From positions 434,001-498,000 of the forward strand of contig NZ_PPDK01000002.1 of NCBI RefSeq assembly GCF_003074135.1: 64,000 nt of DNA, in the 5' to 3' direction. Origin of the DNA: Euzebya tangerina. Lineage in GTDB: Bacteria; Actinomycetota; Nitriliruptoria; Euzebyales; Euzebyaceae. Below are positions 17,594-26,162 of the stretch, piece by piece (the first letter of the stretch is position 1; each line of letters starts with the position of its first letter). The translations under genes were made by a program, and so were the position numbers. The notes under the pieces are model-generated. The model ran no database searches, had not been told where the DNA came from, and saw only the letters and a program-made list of their open reading frames with translations.

Positions 17594-19125
17594 GTGCCTC
17601 ACCCGATCTCGACCACTTCCTCGAACTGGCCGACGGACACGTGCTCGTCCCAGTCGTGCGGGAGGTGCTGGCCGACGTCTCCACGCCGGTCAGCGTCTAC
17701 GCGCGGCTGCGGGAGCCAGGCTCGTTCCTCCTCGAGTCGGTCGAGCAGGGTGAGCGGTGGGGCCGCTACTCCTTCATCGGCCTGGCGCCGCTGATCACGA
17801 TGACCGCTGCTGATGGCGTCGTCCATGTGGACGGTGAGGTACCGGACGCCGTCCATCAGGCGGCCGCAACCGGTGACCCACTGGTCACGGCGCAGGCACT
17901 CCTCGACTGGTTGACCGTGCCGGAGCTGCCCGCCCTGCCGCCGCTGTTCGCCGGGCTCGTCGGGTACCTCGGGTGGGACGTCGTCCGGTTCATCGAGTGC
18001 CTCCCGACGGACACGATCGACGACCAAGGGCTGGATGATGCGCGCCTGATCGTGCCCGGCCAGGTGGTGGCCTTCGATCATCTGCGGCAACGGCTGACCG
18101 TGGTCACCAACACCATCCCGGGGTCGGACCCCGAGGGTGCGCACCGGGCCGCGGTGGAGGCCGGGGAGCGGCTGGTCACACACCTGGCGGAGCCGATCGC
18201 CGCCCCGGTCATCCCCCCACCGGAGCCGACTCAGGTCGAGCAGGCAGCCGCGAACATGGAGCCGGCCCAGTACATGGCCTCCGTCGACGCCGCCAAGGCC
18301 TACATCCGAGCCGGGGACGCCTTCCAGATCGTCCCGTCGCAGCGCTTCTCCCTCGAGACCACGGTCGACCCGCTGGCCGTCCACCGCGTCCTGCGGGTCA
18401 TCAACCCCTCGCCCTACATGTACCTCTTCGACTTCGGGGACCTGCAGATCGTCGGATCCTCGCCCGAAGCCCTGGTGACCGTCAATGACGGGACGGCGCA
18501 GATCTGGCCCATCGCCGGCTCGCAGCCGCGCGGTGCGACCCCGGCCGAGGACGCCGAACTGGAGGAGCGGCTGACGACCGACGAGAAGGAGCGCGCCGAA
18601 CACGTGATGCTGGTCGACCTGGCCCGCAACGACCTGGGGCGGATCTCCGACGTCGCCTCCGTCGAGGTCACCGACTTCATGTCCGTGGTCCGGTACTCCC
18701 ACATCATGCATCTGGTCAGTCGGGTGAGCGGCACCGTGGCCGAGGGCATGGGACCGATCGACGTCATCCGGGCAACCTTCCCGGCTGGCACGCTGAGCGG
18801 TGCACCCAAGGTCCGGGCGATGGAGATCATCGAGGAGCTCGAGCCCACCCGGCGCGGCATCTACGGCGGCGGCATCGGCTACATCGACCTGGCCGGCAAC
18901 GCCGATCTGTGCATCGCCATCCGGACCCTGGTGTTCCACGGCGGCCACGCCTACGTCCAGGCGGGCGCGGGTGTCGTGGCGGACAGCGTGCCAGAGACCG
19001 AACACGAGGAGACGCGCAACAAGGCGATGGCGTTGCTCAGTGCCGTGCGGGCAGCCGAGGCGTGGGAGCGGAGCGTCGAGGACACGGCCGTCCACGTCGC
19101 CACAGTGGGGGAGGACCGGGGGTGA
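17590..19125 (+). CDS. trpE: Anthranilate synthase component I
   Basis: This 511-residue enzyme converts chorismate to anthranilate with ammonia from TrpG, which is not in this window. The feedback-inhibition motif [20 protein letters not shown] contains the LLES residues that bind tryptophan, so the enzyme is probably end-product inhibited. The catalytic half has [56 protein letters not shown] and GGGIGYIDL. It starts with GTG at 17590 inside the hisI stop. No attenuator leader peptide precedes it, since no intergenic space exists. Confidence 0.96.
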   Translation: MSASPDLDHFLELADGHVLVPVVREVLADVSTPVSVYARLREPGSFLLESVEQGERWGRYSFIGLAPLITMTAADGVVHVDGEVPDAVHQAAATGDPLVTAQALLDWLTVPELPALPPLFAGLVGYLGWDVVRFIECLPTDTIDDQGLDDARLIVPGQVVAFDHLRQRLTVVTNTIPGSDPEGAHRAAVEAGERLVTHLAEPIAAPVIPPPEPTQVEQAAANMEPAQYMASVDAAKAYIRAGDAFQIVPSQRFSLETTVDPLAVHRVLRVINPSPYMYLFDFGDLQIVGSSPEALVTVNDGTAQIWPIAGSQPRGATPAEDAELEERLTTDEKERAEHVMLVDLARNDLGRISDVASVEVTDFMSVVRYSHIMHLVSRVSGTVAEGMGPIDVIRATFPAGTLSGAPKVRAMEIIEELEPTRRGIYGGGIGYIDLAGNADLCIAIRTLVFHGGHAYVQAGAGVVADSVPETEHEETRNKAMALLSAVRAAEAWERSVEDTAVHVATVGEDRG

Positions 19126-19706
19126 AGACCAGCTACCTGGGCCTTGCCGTGGTTCTGCTGGGCGTGCTCATGCTGGGACTGACCACCGCAACGTGGTGGG
19201 AGGTCGCGGTCGCCAGCCCCTCCCCGGAGGAGTTCGAGTTGCCGCAGCGGATTCGTGGGCTGAGCGGGGCCGAGTTGAGGCCAGGGTCAGTTCCCACGTC
19301 CTTGATCGTCATGGCCGCGGGGACGCTGCTGCTGCTGGTCAGTCCGGTCGGGCGAGTTGCCGGTCGACGTGGCCGCACCATCACCATCGCGCTCGCCACA
19401 GTCACGGTGTTCGGTGCGATCGTGCCCGTCCTGACCATTCCCGGAGAATCCTTCGGCGTCGTCCTCCTGGGCGGTGTGGACCCCGATGAGACCGTTCTGC
19501 CGGCCATGGGGCTCTACGGCCTCGCCCTGCTGGGGTGTCTGGTGCTGTGCGGTCTGGCGTGGCGGCTGCGCTCCCCGTCGGCTCCGGCGGCCGACGTGGC
19601 GGACAGCAGCTACACCGTGGAGGCGGTCCAAGCCGAGACGACCGCGGACGAGGAGTGGGATCTGGCCGACGCGTCCCCGAACTCGACGTCGGAGCGCGAC
19701 TCGTGA
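19122..19706 (+). CDS. Tryptophan-biosynthesis-associated membrane protein
   Basis: This 194-residue protein with four predicted membrane helices (about residues 5-23, 64-83, 91-110, 128-146) and an acidic C-terminal tail matches the actinobacterial membrane protein found between trpE and trpC. Its TTATWWEV segment after the first helix is typical. The biochemical role is not established; tryptophan or precursor transport has been suggested only from context. It starts at GTG 19122 overlapping the trpE stop, and its own stop overlaps the next GTG, so it is firmly inside the trp operon. Confidence 0.82.
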   Translation: MKTSYLGLAVVLLGVLMLGLTTATWWEVAVASPSPEEFELPQRIRGLSGAELRPGSVPTSLIVMAAGTLLLLVSPVGRVAGRRGRTITIALATVTVFGAIVPVLTIPGESFGVVLLGGVDPDETVLPAMGLYGLALLGCLVLCGLAWRLRSPSAPAADVADSSYTVEAVQAETTADEEWDLADASPNSTSERDS

Positions 19707-20677
19707 GTCGGCTGGCCGCCCTGGACCTCGGCTCCAACTCGTTCCACCTCCTCGTGGCCGACACCCGCCCGCGGGGCCGCATCAAGCGCGTCAAGACCCG
19801 CAAGCTGACCAACCGACTGGGCGAGCCGGTGGCGAGGACCGGCAAGCTGGGCAAGGACGCCTTCAAGCGCGCCGCGACCGCCTTCGATGACCTCATGGAG
19901 ATCGTCGAGGACGAGGGAGCCGAGCAGGTCGTGGCCGTCGCGACCGAGGCACTGCGGGTCGCCGAAGACGGGGACGCCTTTCGCAAGGAGATGCGCAAGC
20001 GGCACGGGGTACCCATCCAGCTGCTGGACGGGCGGGACGAGGCCGCGCTCAGCCTGAAGGGGATCGTCTCGGCCATGAATCTGGCCGACGATGCCGAGGT
20101 GCTGATGATGGACCTCGGGGGCGGATCCCTGGAGATCGCCCTGGGAGGAACCGGCGGGATGGCTGCTGGCGTCTCGTTGCCCCTGGGGGGCGGGAAGCTG
20201 GTCGACCACGTGTCCGACCCGCCCCGACTGCACGAGCAGGCGGCGCTGCACCGGCACTGCATGGAGCTGATCCAGCCGGCCGCGGAGGAGATCCTGGCGC
20301 AGCGGCGGTACCCGGACGAGCGGCTGGTCACCTACGGCACGGCCGGGACGATCCGGGACCTCGGCCGACTGGGGCTGAAGATGATCGGAGGCGCGGTGCC
20401 GGAGAAGGTCCGGGGGATGCTGGTCAGCCGCGACCAGTTGGAGCTCGCCTACGCCCACCTGTGCTCGATGGACGCCCACGCCCGTATGGACATCGAGGGC
20501 ATCTCGGCCAAGCGGGCTGATCTGCTGCCCGGGGCCGGGGTGGCGGTGCTGGCGACCATGCAGGCCCTGGATCTGCCGGCCATCACCCTGTGCGACTGGG
20601 GTCTCCGCGAAGGGGTGCTGCTCGACGTGGTCGCTGGGTGTCACATCGTCGACCCGAAGGTGGTCACCGACCGATGA
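19703..20677 (+). CDS. Ppx/GppA family phosphatase
   Basis: This 324-residue ASKHA-fold enzyme is related to exopolyphosphatase and pppGpp phosphohydrolase. Nucleotide-binding motifs are LDLGSNSFHLLV at the N-terminus, VVAVATEALR, and DLGGGSLEI; the C-terminal part has TYGTAGTIRDLG. It is the short, two-domain form found in actinobacteria, without the HD-like C-terminal domain of E. coli Ppx. It could hydrolyse polyphosphate or pppGpp. Unusually, it is embedded between trp genes with 4-base overlaps at both ends (GTGA at 19703, ATGA at 20674), so its expression should follow tryptophan biosynthesis. Confidence 0.88.
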   Translation: MSRLAALDLGSNSFHLLVADTRPRGRIKRVKTRKLTNRLGEPVARTGKLGKDAFKRAATAFDDLMEIVEDEGAEQVVAVATEALRVAEDGDAFRKEMRKRHGVPIQLLDGRDEAALSLKGIVSAMNLADDAEVLMMDLGGGSLEIALGGTGGMAAGVSLPLGGGKLVDHVSDPPRLHEQAALHRHCMELIQPAAEEILAQRRYPDERLVTYGTAGTIRDLGRLGLKMIGGAVPEKVRGMLVSRDQLELAYAHLCSMDAHARMDIEGISAKRADLLPGAGVAVLATMQALDLPAITLCDWGLREGVLLDVVAGCHIVDPKVVTDR

Positions 20678-21489
20678 GATCTGGATTCCTGCAGCAGGTG
20701 TGTGCCGAGGCCAGCCAGCGGGTGGCGGCGGACGAAGCCGAGGTCCCGCTGGCCGAGATGATCCACCAGGCCCAGGCCACGGCGCCACCTCCGAGCTTCG
20801 CAGCTGCCCTCGCCGACCCGCGAGCCGGTCAGGTTGCGGCCATCACGGAGGTGAAGCGGGCCAGCCCCTCCCGCGGCCACATGGCCGACATCCCCGACCC
20901 CGCGGCACTGGCCAGGTCCTACGCCGACGGCGGTGCCAGCGCGATCAGCGTGCTGACGGAGCCGGCTCACTTCTCCGGTGGCCTGACCGACCTCGAGGCG
21001 GTGGCTGACGCGGTTGATCTTCCGGTCATCCGCAAGGACTTCATCGTCGTCGAGTACCAGGTCTGGCAGGCGCGCTCGGCTGGGGCCGCGGCCGTGCTGC
21101 TGATCGTGGCGGCGTTGGAGGACACCCAGATGGGCCAGCTGATGCGGGTGGCCGACCGGGCGGGGCTCGATTGCCTGGTCGAGACACACAGCGCGGAGGA
21201 GGTGGCGCGAGGCGTGGCCGCCCACGCCACGGCTGACACAGGTCGGCGTCTGATCCTCGGGGTCAACGCCCGCGATCTGGTGACGCTGGAGGTCGACCGC
21301 GGCCACGTGGCCCGAGTTCGGGAGGAGGCCGACCTGCCTGACGGGGCCCTGCTCGTCGCCGAGAGCGGCATCCGCGGCCGTGCGGACGTGGCGGAGTACG
21401 AGGCGCTCGGCGCTGACGCGATCCTGGTGGGGGAGCACGTCGCGACGGCTGCGGACCCCACCGCGGCCGTACGGGCGCTGCTGGGCTGA
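20674..21489 (+). CDS. trpC: Indole-3-glycerol phosphate synthase
   Basis: This 271-residue TIM barrel closes carboxyphenylamino-deoxyribulose phosphate to indole-3-glycerol phosphate. Diagnostic segments are ITEVKRASPSRG (catalytic Lys), ISVLTEPAHFSG, PVIRKDFIVVEYQVWQAR, AAAVLLIVAAL, VETHSAEE, LGVNARDLVTLEVD and VAESGIRG. It is monofunctional, with no fused TrpF domain. The ATG at 20674 overlaps the preceding stop. A 186-base gap containing a perfect inverted repeat separates it from trpB. Confidence 0.96.
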   Translation: MRSGFLQQVCAEASQRVAADEAEVPLAEMIHQAQATAPPPSFAAALADPRAGQVAAITEVKRASPSRGHMADIPDPAALARSYADGGASAISVLTEPAHFSGGLTDLEAVADAVDLPVIRKDFIVVEYQVWQARSAGAAAVLLIVAALEDTQMGQLMRVADRAGLDCLVETHSAEEVARGVAAHATADTGRRLILGVNARDLVTLEVDRGHVARVREEADLPDGALLVAESGIRGRADVAEYEALGADAILVGEHVATAADPTAAVRALLG

Positions 21490-21545
21490 GGTCCGCCGCG
21501 CCCTGGTCTGCCCGTTGAGGTCCGGTCGCCGTTGCGGGTGACCTG

Positions 21546-21590
21546 GGTGGGTGGACATACCACCCCGCGGGAGGGGTATGTCCACCCACC
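21546..21590. repeat. Perfect 16-bp inverted repeat between trpC and trpB
   Basis: Arms GGTGGGTGGACATACC (21546-21561) and GGTATGTCCACCCACC (21575-21590) are perfect reverse complements around a 13-base spacer that can itself pair (CCC/GGG). It lies 57 bases after the trpC stop and 86 bases before the trpB start. It lacks a T-tract. The arm shares the GTGGGTGGAC core with the inverted repeat between hisD and hisC. It could be an RNA hairpin affecting trpBA expression or a site for a dimeric regulator. Confidence 0.9.
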
Positions 21591-21675
21591 GGTGGCCGAC
21601 CGGCGCAGACCTGGCCGTGCGGACCAGGCCGCGTACCGTTGGGCCTCCCGCGACCGGACCCCATCGGAGCCTTCC

Positions 21676-22908
21676 GTGACCACCCTCGACGCACCACACG
21701 ACACCCAGTTCGGCCGCTTCGGCGGCCAGTACGTCCCCGAGGCGCTCATGGGTGCCCTGGACGAGTTGACCGCCAGCTTCGGCGAGGCCATGGCCGACCC
21801 GGCCTTCCTCACCGAGATGAACGGCCTCCGGGCGACCTACGGCGGCCGGCCGACCGCGCTGTACCGAGCCGACCGGCTGACCGAGCACGCCGGTGGCGCG
21901 ACCATCTACCTCAAGCGCGAGGACCTGGCCCACACCGGCTCCCACAAGCTCTGCAACGTCCTCGGACAGGGCCTGTTGGCCAAGCGGATGGGCAAGCCGC
22001 GCCTGATCGCCGAGACCGGCGCCGGCCAGCACGGCGTCGCGACGGCGACCATCGCCGCACTCCTCGGCCTCGAGTGCGTGGTCTACATGGGAGAGGAGGA
22101 CTGCCGGCGTCAACGGCTCAACGTCGTCCGCATGCGGCTCATGGGTGCGACCGTGGTGCCGGTCACGTCAGGTACCCGGACGCTCAAGGACGCCATCAAC
22201 GAGGCCATGCGCGACTGGGTGACCAACGTGGACGACACCCACTACCTCATCGGCTCGGTGATGGGTCCGCATCCCTTCCCGACCATGGTCCGCGACTTCG
22301 TCAAGGTCATCGGCGAGGAGATCAAGGGCCAGATGCTCGAGGTGGAGGGTGCGCTGCCCGATGCCGTCGTCGCCTGTGTCGGTGGTGGGTCCAACGCGAT
22401 GGGTGCGTTCTACGAGTTCATCGAGGACCCGGGCGTCCGACTGGTCGGCGTCGAGGCGGCCGGCCACGGGGTCGACAGCGGCCGGCACTGCGCCACGATC
22501 AGCGGTGGGACGGAGGGGATCCTCCACGGGGCCCGCACGATCGTCCTGCAGGACGAGTTCGGACAGGTGCAGCCGACCCACTCGATCAGCGCAGGCCTGG
22601 ACTATCCGGGCATCGGGGCCGAGCACGCGTGGCTGGCCGACACCGGCCGTGCGGAGTACCTGGCCGCGACGGACACCGAGGCGCTCGAGGGGTTCAAGCT
22701 GCTCTGCGAGCTGGAGGGCATCATCCCAGCCCTCGAGCCGGCGCACGCCGTCGTGCCTGCGCTGCGGCTGGCCCGGGAGATGGGCGAGGACGCCACCGTG
22801 GTGATCAACCTCTCCGGCCGCGGGGACAAGGATGTGGACGAGGTGGCACGGGTGCTCGAGATGACCAGCCTCGACGGTGCTGAGGCGCCGCCGGCCGGAG
22901 GTGCGTGA
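21676..22908 (+). CDS. trpB: Tryptophan synthase beta chain
   Basis: This 410-residue PLP enzyme condenses indole with serine to make tryptophan, in complex with TrpA. It begins at GTG 21676 and has [27 protein letters not shown] with the PLP Lys91, [13 protein letters not shown], and the PLP phosphate loop [10 protein letters not shown]. The usual asparagine pair after the lysine reads LCN here rather than INN, a small departure. The C-terminal segment NLSGRGDKD is standard. Its stop overlaps the trpA start. Confidence 0.97.
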   Translation: MTTLDAPHDTQFGRFGGQYVPEALMGALDELTASFGEAMADPAFLTEMNGLRATYGGRPTALYRADRLTEHAGGATIYLKREDLAHTGSHKLCNVLGQGLLAKRMGKPRLIAETGAGQHGVATATIAALLGLECVVYMGEEDCRRQRLNVVRMRLMGATVVPVTSGTRTLKDAINEAMRDWVTNVDDTHYLIGSVMGPHPFPTMVRDFVKVIGEEIKGQMLEVEGALPDAVVACVGGGSNAMGAFYEFIEDPGVRLVGVEAAGHGVDSGRHCATISGGTEGILHGARTIVLQDEFGQVQPTHSISAGLDYPGIGAEHAWLADTGRAEYLAATDTEALEGFKLLCELEGIIPALEPAHAVVPALRLAREMGEDATVVINLSGRGDKDVDEVARVLEMTSLDGAEAPPAGGA

Positions 22909-23711
22909 TGGCCGTCGCCCAGCGGATTGCGGCCGTGAACGCCGAGGGGCGTGCAGCCCTCATCGTCTACCTGCCCGCCGGGTACCCGGACATGGACACC
23001 TCACAGGCATGCATCGAAGCCGCCGTGGAGGGCGGTGCGGATCTGATCGAAGTCGGCTTGCCCTACTCCGACCCGCTGATGGACGGGCCTATCATCCAGG
23101 CCGCGAACCAGGTCGCCATGGGCCACGGGTACACCCCGGCCGATGACCTGGCGATGTGTGGCCGCCTGACGGCAGCGATCGACGTTCCCGCGGTGGCGAT
23201 GACGTACTACAACATCGCCTGGCACTACGACGGCGTGGACCAGCTGGAGGCGTTCGCCGACGCCTGCGCCGAGGCCGGGTTGGCCGGGACGATCCTGCCC
23301 GACCTGCCCGCCGACGAGGGGGTCACCTGGTGCAAGGTCTCCGCGGCGCACGGGTTGGAGACGGTGTTCCTGACCTCGCCCAGCTCCTCCGACGAGCGGA
23401 TCGCCGGGGTCGTGGAGGCCTCCACCGGATTCGTGTACGCCACCTCGACCATGGGTGTCACCGGGGTCCGGCAGTCCCTGTCGGAGCGAGCCCGGCCGCT
23501 GGTGGACCGCATCAGGCCGTTGACCGACAAGCCGGTGTGCGTCGGGATCGGGGTGACCCTGCCGGAGCACGCCGAGGAGATCGCGGGCTTCGCCGACGGG
23601 GTGATCGTCGGCTCAGCCGTCGTCAAGGCGGCCGGGGAGGGAGGCCCCGAGGCGGTCAAGGAGTACGTGGCCGGGCTGGCCGAGGGTGTCCGTCGGGCTG
23701 CGCGCGCCTGA
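22908..23711 (+). CDS. trpA: Tryptophan synthase alpha chain
   Basis: This 267-residue TIM barrel cleaves indole-3-glycerol phosphate and passes indole to TrpB. It has YLPAGYPDMDTS, the catalytic Glu in DLIEVGLPYSDPLMDGP, the second catalytic Asp in LPDLPADEG, VFLTSPSSSDERI, VYATSTMGVTG and GIGVTLPEHAEEI. The ATG at 22908 overlaps the trpB stop; an adjacent in-frame GTG at 22905 is an alternative. It is the last trp gene, and two copies of a 45-bp repeat follow its stop. Confidence 0.96.
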   Translation: MAVAQRIAAVNAEGRAALIVYLPAGYPDMDTSQACIEAAVEGGADLIEVGLPYSDPLMDGPIIQAANQVAMGHGYTPADDLAMCGRLTAAIDVPAVAMTYYNIAWHYDGVDQLEAFADACAEAGLAGTILPDLPADEGVTWCKVSAAHGLETVFLTSPSSSDERIAGVVEASTGFVYATSTMGVTGVRQSLSERARPLVDRIRPLTDKPVCVGIGVTLPEHAEEIAGFADGVIVGSAVVKAAGEGGPEAVKEYVAGLAEGVRRAARA

Positions 23712-23717
23712 CCCCTG

Positions 23718-23833
23718 AGGGTGTGTCACCTGTGCCTGGAGGGCCGCTCGAACCTGACGCACCTCCGTGCGCTGTGGCCCGGTCCAGGTTGGTGTGTCAC
23801 GTGTGCCTGCGGGGCCGCTCGAACTTGACACAC
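23718..23833. repeat. Duplicated 45-bp element with inverted ends after trpA
   Basis: Copies at 23718-23762 and 23789-23833 match at 39 of 45 positions by my count. Each starts GGTGTGTCAC, contains GGCCGCTCGAAC and ends in TGAC(G/A)CAC; in the second copy the ends GTGTGTCA and TGACACAC are perfect inverted repeats. They fill the space between the trpA stop and the convergent membrane-protein gene. They may form terminator-like hairpins, although there is no T-tract. Confidence 0.85.
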
Positions 23834-23845
23834 TTGGCCCACTGC

Positions 23846-24286
23846 TCAGCCCCGCCGAGCCGCCCTGGCCGCGATCCACAGCGCGATCCCGGCGTGCGCC
23901 GACCAGGCTGCTGTCCGGACCCAGTTGGTGGAGACCAGACGCCGGATGGCCTCGAGGTCGATCCCGTCTGACAGGCGCCCATGCTCCGGCACGGCCAAGC
24001 CGACCGTGGCCAGCACCGCCACCCCAGCGGCCGCGAGACCGGCCAGCGGAAGGACCCGTCCGACTCCGTCCGGTGGGTCAGCGACCAAGGCCAGCGAACT
24101 GAGCCCCTCCACCGCCCAGGGCAGCAGGATCACCAGGCTGATGCGGCGCTGGTGCTCGGCCATGTAGGCCACGAACGTTCCCTCGCCAACCTGCTCGAAC
24201 AGGGGGTAGTGGACGACCTGGATCGTCCAGATCATCCCGGCCATGAAGACCGACGAGGCCACGTTGGCCAGGACCACCGGCTTCAC
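23846..24286 (-). CDS. Small multi-pass membrane protein of unknown function
   Basis: This is a 146-residue protein with four likely membrane helices: residues about 4-25, 50-68, 80-98 and 124-142. It contains the polar HYPLFEQVGEGTFVAYM segment after helix 1, seen in uncharacterised bacterial membrane proteins with a similar four-helix layout. I cannot name a family with confidence. It starts 6 bases after the stop of the epimerase-family gene, so it is the third gene of a reverse-strand unit with the two short-chain dehydrogenases. No catalytic motif is visible. Confidence 0.72.
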   Translation of the reverse strand: MKPVVLANVASSVFMAGMIWTIQVVHYPLFEQVGEGTFVAYMAEHQRRISLVILLPWAVEGLSSLALVADPPDGVGRVLPLAGLAAAGVAVLATVGLAVPEHGRLSDGIDLEAIRRLVSTNWVRTAAWSAHAGIALWIAARAARRG

Positions 24287-24292
24287 GACGAG

Positions 24293-25183
24293 CTACTTGC
24301 CGAGGACCTGCCGCAGACCAGCCGCCAGATTCGCGAACTGGAAGGTGTACCCGTCCTTCTCCGTCCGCTGCGGTTCGACTCGTTGGGAGTGGAACAGCAG
24401 CGCGTCGGCCAACTCGCCCAGGATGAGCTTCGGGCCGAACTTCGGCACCGGCAGGAACGTCGGTCGGCCGAGTACGTCGCCGAGGACCTCGGTGAACTCG
24501 GCATTGGTCGTCGGGTTGGGCGCCGTGAGGTTGTACGCGCCGTCGGCGTCCTCGTTCTCGAGCATCCAGCGGATCGCTCCCGACACGTCGTCGATCGTGA
24601 TCCATGACCACCACTGCTCGCCGGAGCCGAACTTCCCCCCGACCCCCAGCTTGAACAAGGGGAGCATCTTCTGCAGGGCGCCACCGTCCGGATCCAGCAC
24701 GATCCCAGTGCGCGGGTGGCACACCCGGATCCCGGCCTCACGCGCCGGGTCTGCGGCCGCCTCCCACGCCACGACCACATCGGCCAGGAAGTCGTCCCCA
24801 GGTGGCGAGGACTCGGTCAGCACCGTGTCGCCGGCATCGCCGTAGTAGCCGATCGCGCTGGCGCTGACCAGCACCTTCGGGCCACCATCAGCAGCCGCCA
24901 TCGCCGTGGTCAGCGTGGTCGTTCCGTTGACGCGGCTCTCACGAATCCGTCGCTTCCGGGCGTCGGTCCACCGGCCCGCACCGATTGGCTCACCGGCCAG
25001 GTGGACGACGGCGTCCACACCCCGGAGCGCGGCAGGGTCCAGTGGCCCCGTCGTACTCCAGACGATGTCAGAGCCCGTCGGGTTGCTCCGGACCATGCGG
25101 ATGGGCTGGTGCCCGTCCGAGAGAAGGTCCGCCACGAGGCGCTCTCCGATGAGGCCGGTGGATCCGGTGATGGCGATCTTCAT
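24293..25183 (-). CDS. TIGR01777-type NAD-dependent epimerase-family protein (YfcH-like)
   Basis: This 296-residue extended short-chain dehydrogenase-fold protein starts MKIAITGSTGLIGERL (nucleotide-binding glycine motif). Family-specific segments are DAVVHLAGEPIGAGRWT, RESRVNGTTTL, SASAIGYYGDAGD, RTGIVLDPDGGALQKMLPLFKLG, WWSWITIDD and YNLTAPNP. These match the widespread YfcH/SDR39U1 group, whose substrate is unknown in bacteria. The YYGD segment holds the tyrosine region. It is probably co-transcribed with the SDR gene 45 bases upstream and the membrane protein downstream. Confidence 0.88.
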   Translation of the reverse strand: MKIAITGSTGLIGERLVADLLSDGHQPIRMVRSNPTGSDIVWSTTGPLDPAALRGVDAVVHLAGEPIGAGRWTDARKRRIRESRVNGTTTLTTAMAAADGGPKVLVSASAIGYYGDAGDTVLTESSPPGDDFLADVVVAWEAAADPAREAGIRVCHPRTGIVLDPDGGALQKMLPLFKLGVGGKFGSGEQWWSWITIDDVSGAIRWMLENEDADGAYNLTAPNPTTNAEFTEVLGDVLGRPTFLPVPKFGPKLILGELADALLFHSQRVEPQRTEKDGYTFQFANLAAGLRQVLGK

Positions 25184-25228
25184 GCTGCGCTGCTTTCGTG
25201 GTGGGCTGGGCGAGCGGCCGAGCAGGGT

Positions 25229-25960
25229 TCAGCGCCGATGGAGGCTGCCCAGACCGGCGTCGACGGCCAGGACCTGGCCGGTCACCACCCGCTGGACCGG
25301 GTCGAGCAGCCAGGCGATGGCGCTCGCCACCTCCTCGGGCTGGGCGATCGTCCCCATGGGGTGGAGGTTCTCGCTGGCCTTGCGGGCGGTGTCGGTGGCC
25401 AGCAGCTTGCTGGTCAAGGCCGTCTCGGTCATGCCGGGAGCGACCGCGTTGACGCGGATCCCCTTGTCGGCGTAGGAGGATGCCGAGGCACGTGCCAGCG
25501 CTTCGACCCCACCTTTGGCGGCGGCGATCGCGTCGTGGTGCCGCATCCCGGTCCGGGCCACAGCGGACGACATGAGGACGATCGACCCACCGCTCCGTGC
25601 CGTGACCAACGACCCGGCGGCCGCGCGGACGACGTTGAAGGCCGTCAGCAGACTCGCGTTGATGGTGTCGCTGAACTCCTCCGGTGAGGTTCGGTGGGCC
25701 GGCTTGAGCAGCAACGAGCCGGCCAGGTTCACCGCCCCGGTTATCTCCCCGGCCTCCTCGAACAGTGCGTCGACCGCTTCCGGGTCCGTGGCGTCGCAGA
25801 CAACAGACGTGGCACCCACCTCGCTGGCCAACTCATCAAGTGGCTCCTTGGTTCGTCCGGCCAGGGTGAGTGTGGCTCCGGACTTGGCGAGACGGCGGAC
25901 CAGTTCCGACCCGATGCCACCTGCTGCTCCGACGATGACGACTGACTGTTGTTCGCTCAT
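25229..25960 (-). CDS. Short-chain dehydrogenase with altered active site
   Basis: This 243-residue classical short-chain dehydrogenase fold has VIVGAAGGIGSEL (NAD(P)-binding loop), NLAGSLL (NAG-like structural motif), VLMSSAVARTG (catalytic Ser region) and INAVAPG-like VNAVAPGMTETALT. The position of the catalytic Tyr (YxxxK) reads IAAAK in HHDAIAAAKGG, so the Tyr is missing although Ser and Lys remain. Similar HEAIAAAK variants exist in other bacteria, suggesting a non-canonical subgroup rather than an error. It heads a three-gene reverse-strand unit and is divergent from the tRNA. Confidence 0.82.
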   Translation of the reverse strand: MSEQQSVVIVGAAGGIGSELVRRLAKSGATLTLAGRTKEPLDELASEVGATSVVCDATDPEAVDALFEEAGEITGAVNLAGSLLLKPAHRTSPEEFSDTINASLLTAFNVVRAAAGSLVTARSGGSIVLMSSAVARTGMRHHDAIAAAKGGVEALARASASSYADKGIRVNAVAPGMTETALTSKLLATDTARKASENLHPMGTIAQPEEVASAIAWLLDPVQRVVTGQVLAVDAGLGSLHRR

Positions 25961-26061
25961 GGGGGAGGGGTACCCCGCCCGAGGTCTCGGTATCCACGCC
26001 TCGATGAGGGCGGGCCCCGTAGCACCGCTCGGACGGCGCGCCTAAGCTACGTGGGCCACGC

Positions 26062-26135
26062 GCCCCTGTAGTCCAACTGGCAGAGACACACGACTCAAAC
26101 TCGTGCAAGTGTGGGTTCGAATCCCACCGGGGGTA
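26062..26135 (+). tRNA. tRNA with CAA anticodon and short variable arm (tRNA-Leu by anticodon)
   Basis: The 74-base sequence folds as a cloverleaf. The acceptor is GCCCCTG/CGGGGGT, with G-U pairs at the first and sixth positions. The D-stem has 3 pairs (GTC/GAC), and the anticodon stem CACGA/TCGTG encloses loop CTCAAAC, giving anticodon CAA (26096-26098). The variable loop is 5 bases (CAAGT), the T-stem GTGGG/CCCAC has loop TTCGAAT, and the discriminator is A. CAA should read UUG (Leu), but bacterial tRNA-Leu normally has a long class-II variable arm, absent here. It ends 28 bases before the ANTAR regulator gene. Confidence 0.8.
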
Positions 26136-26162
26136 CCCACAACACGGAAGGCCTTCCTGCGA

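Noticed and set aside
17599-19095. A 498-codon reverse-strand frame opposite trpE
   Set aside because: trpE is intact and unambiguous; the opposite frame has no recognisable domain.
21578-21679. 33-codon frame ending in a GTGA overlap with trpB, considered as a trp leader peptide
   Set aside because: It has only one Trp codon and its ribosome site is too close to the ATG; no attenuation logic is evident.
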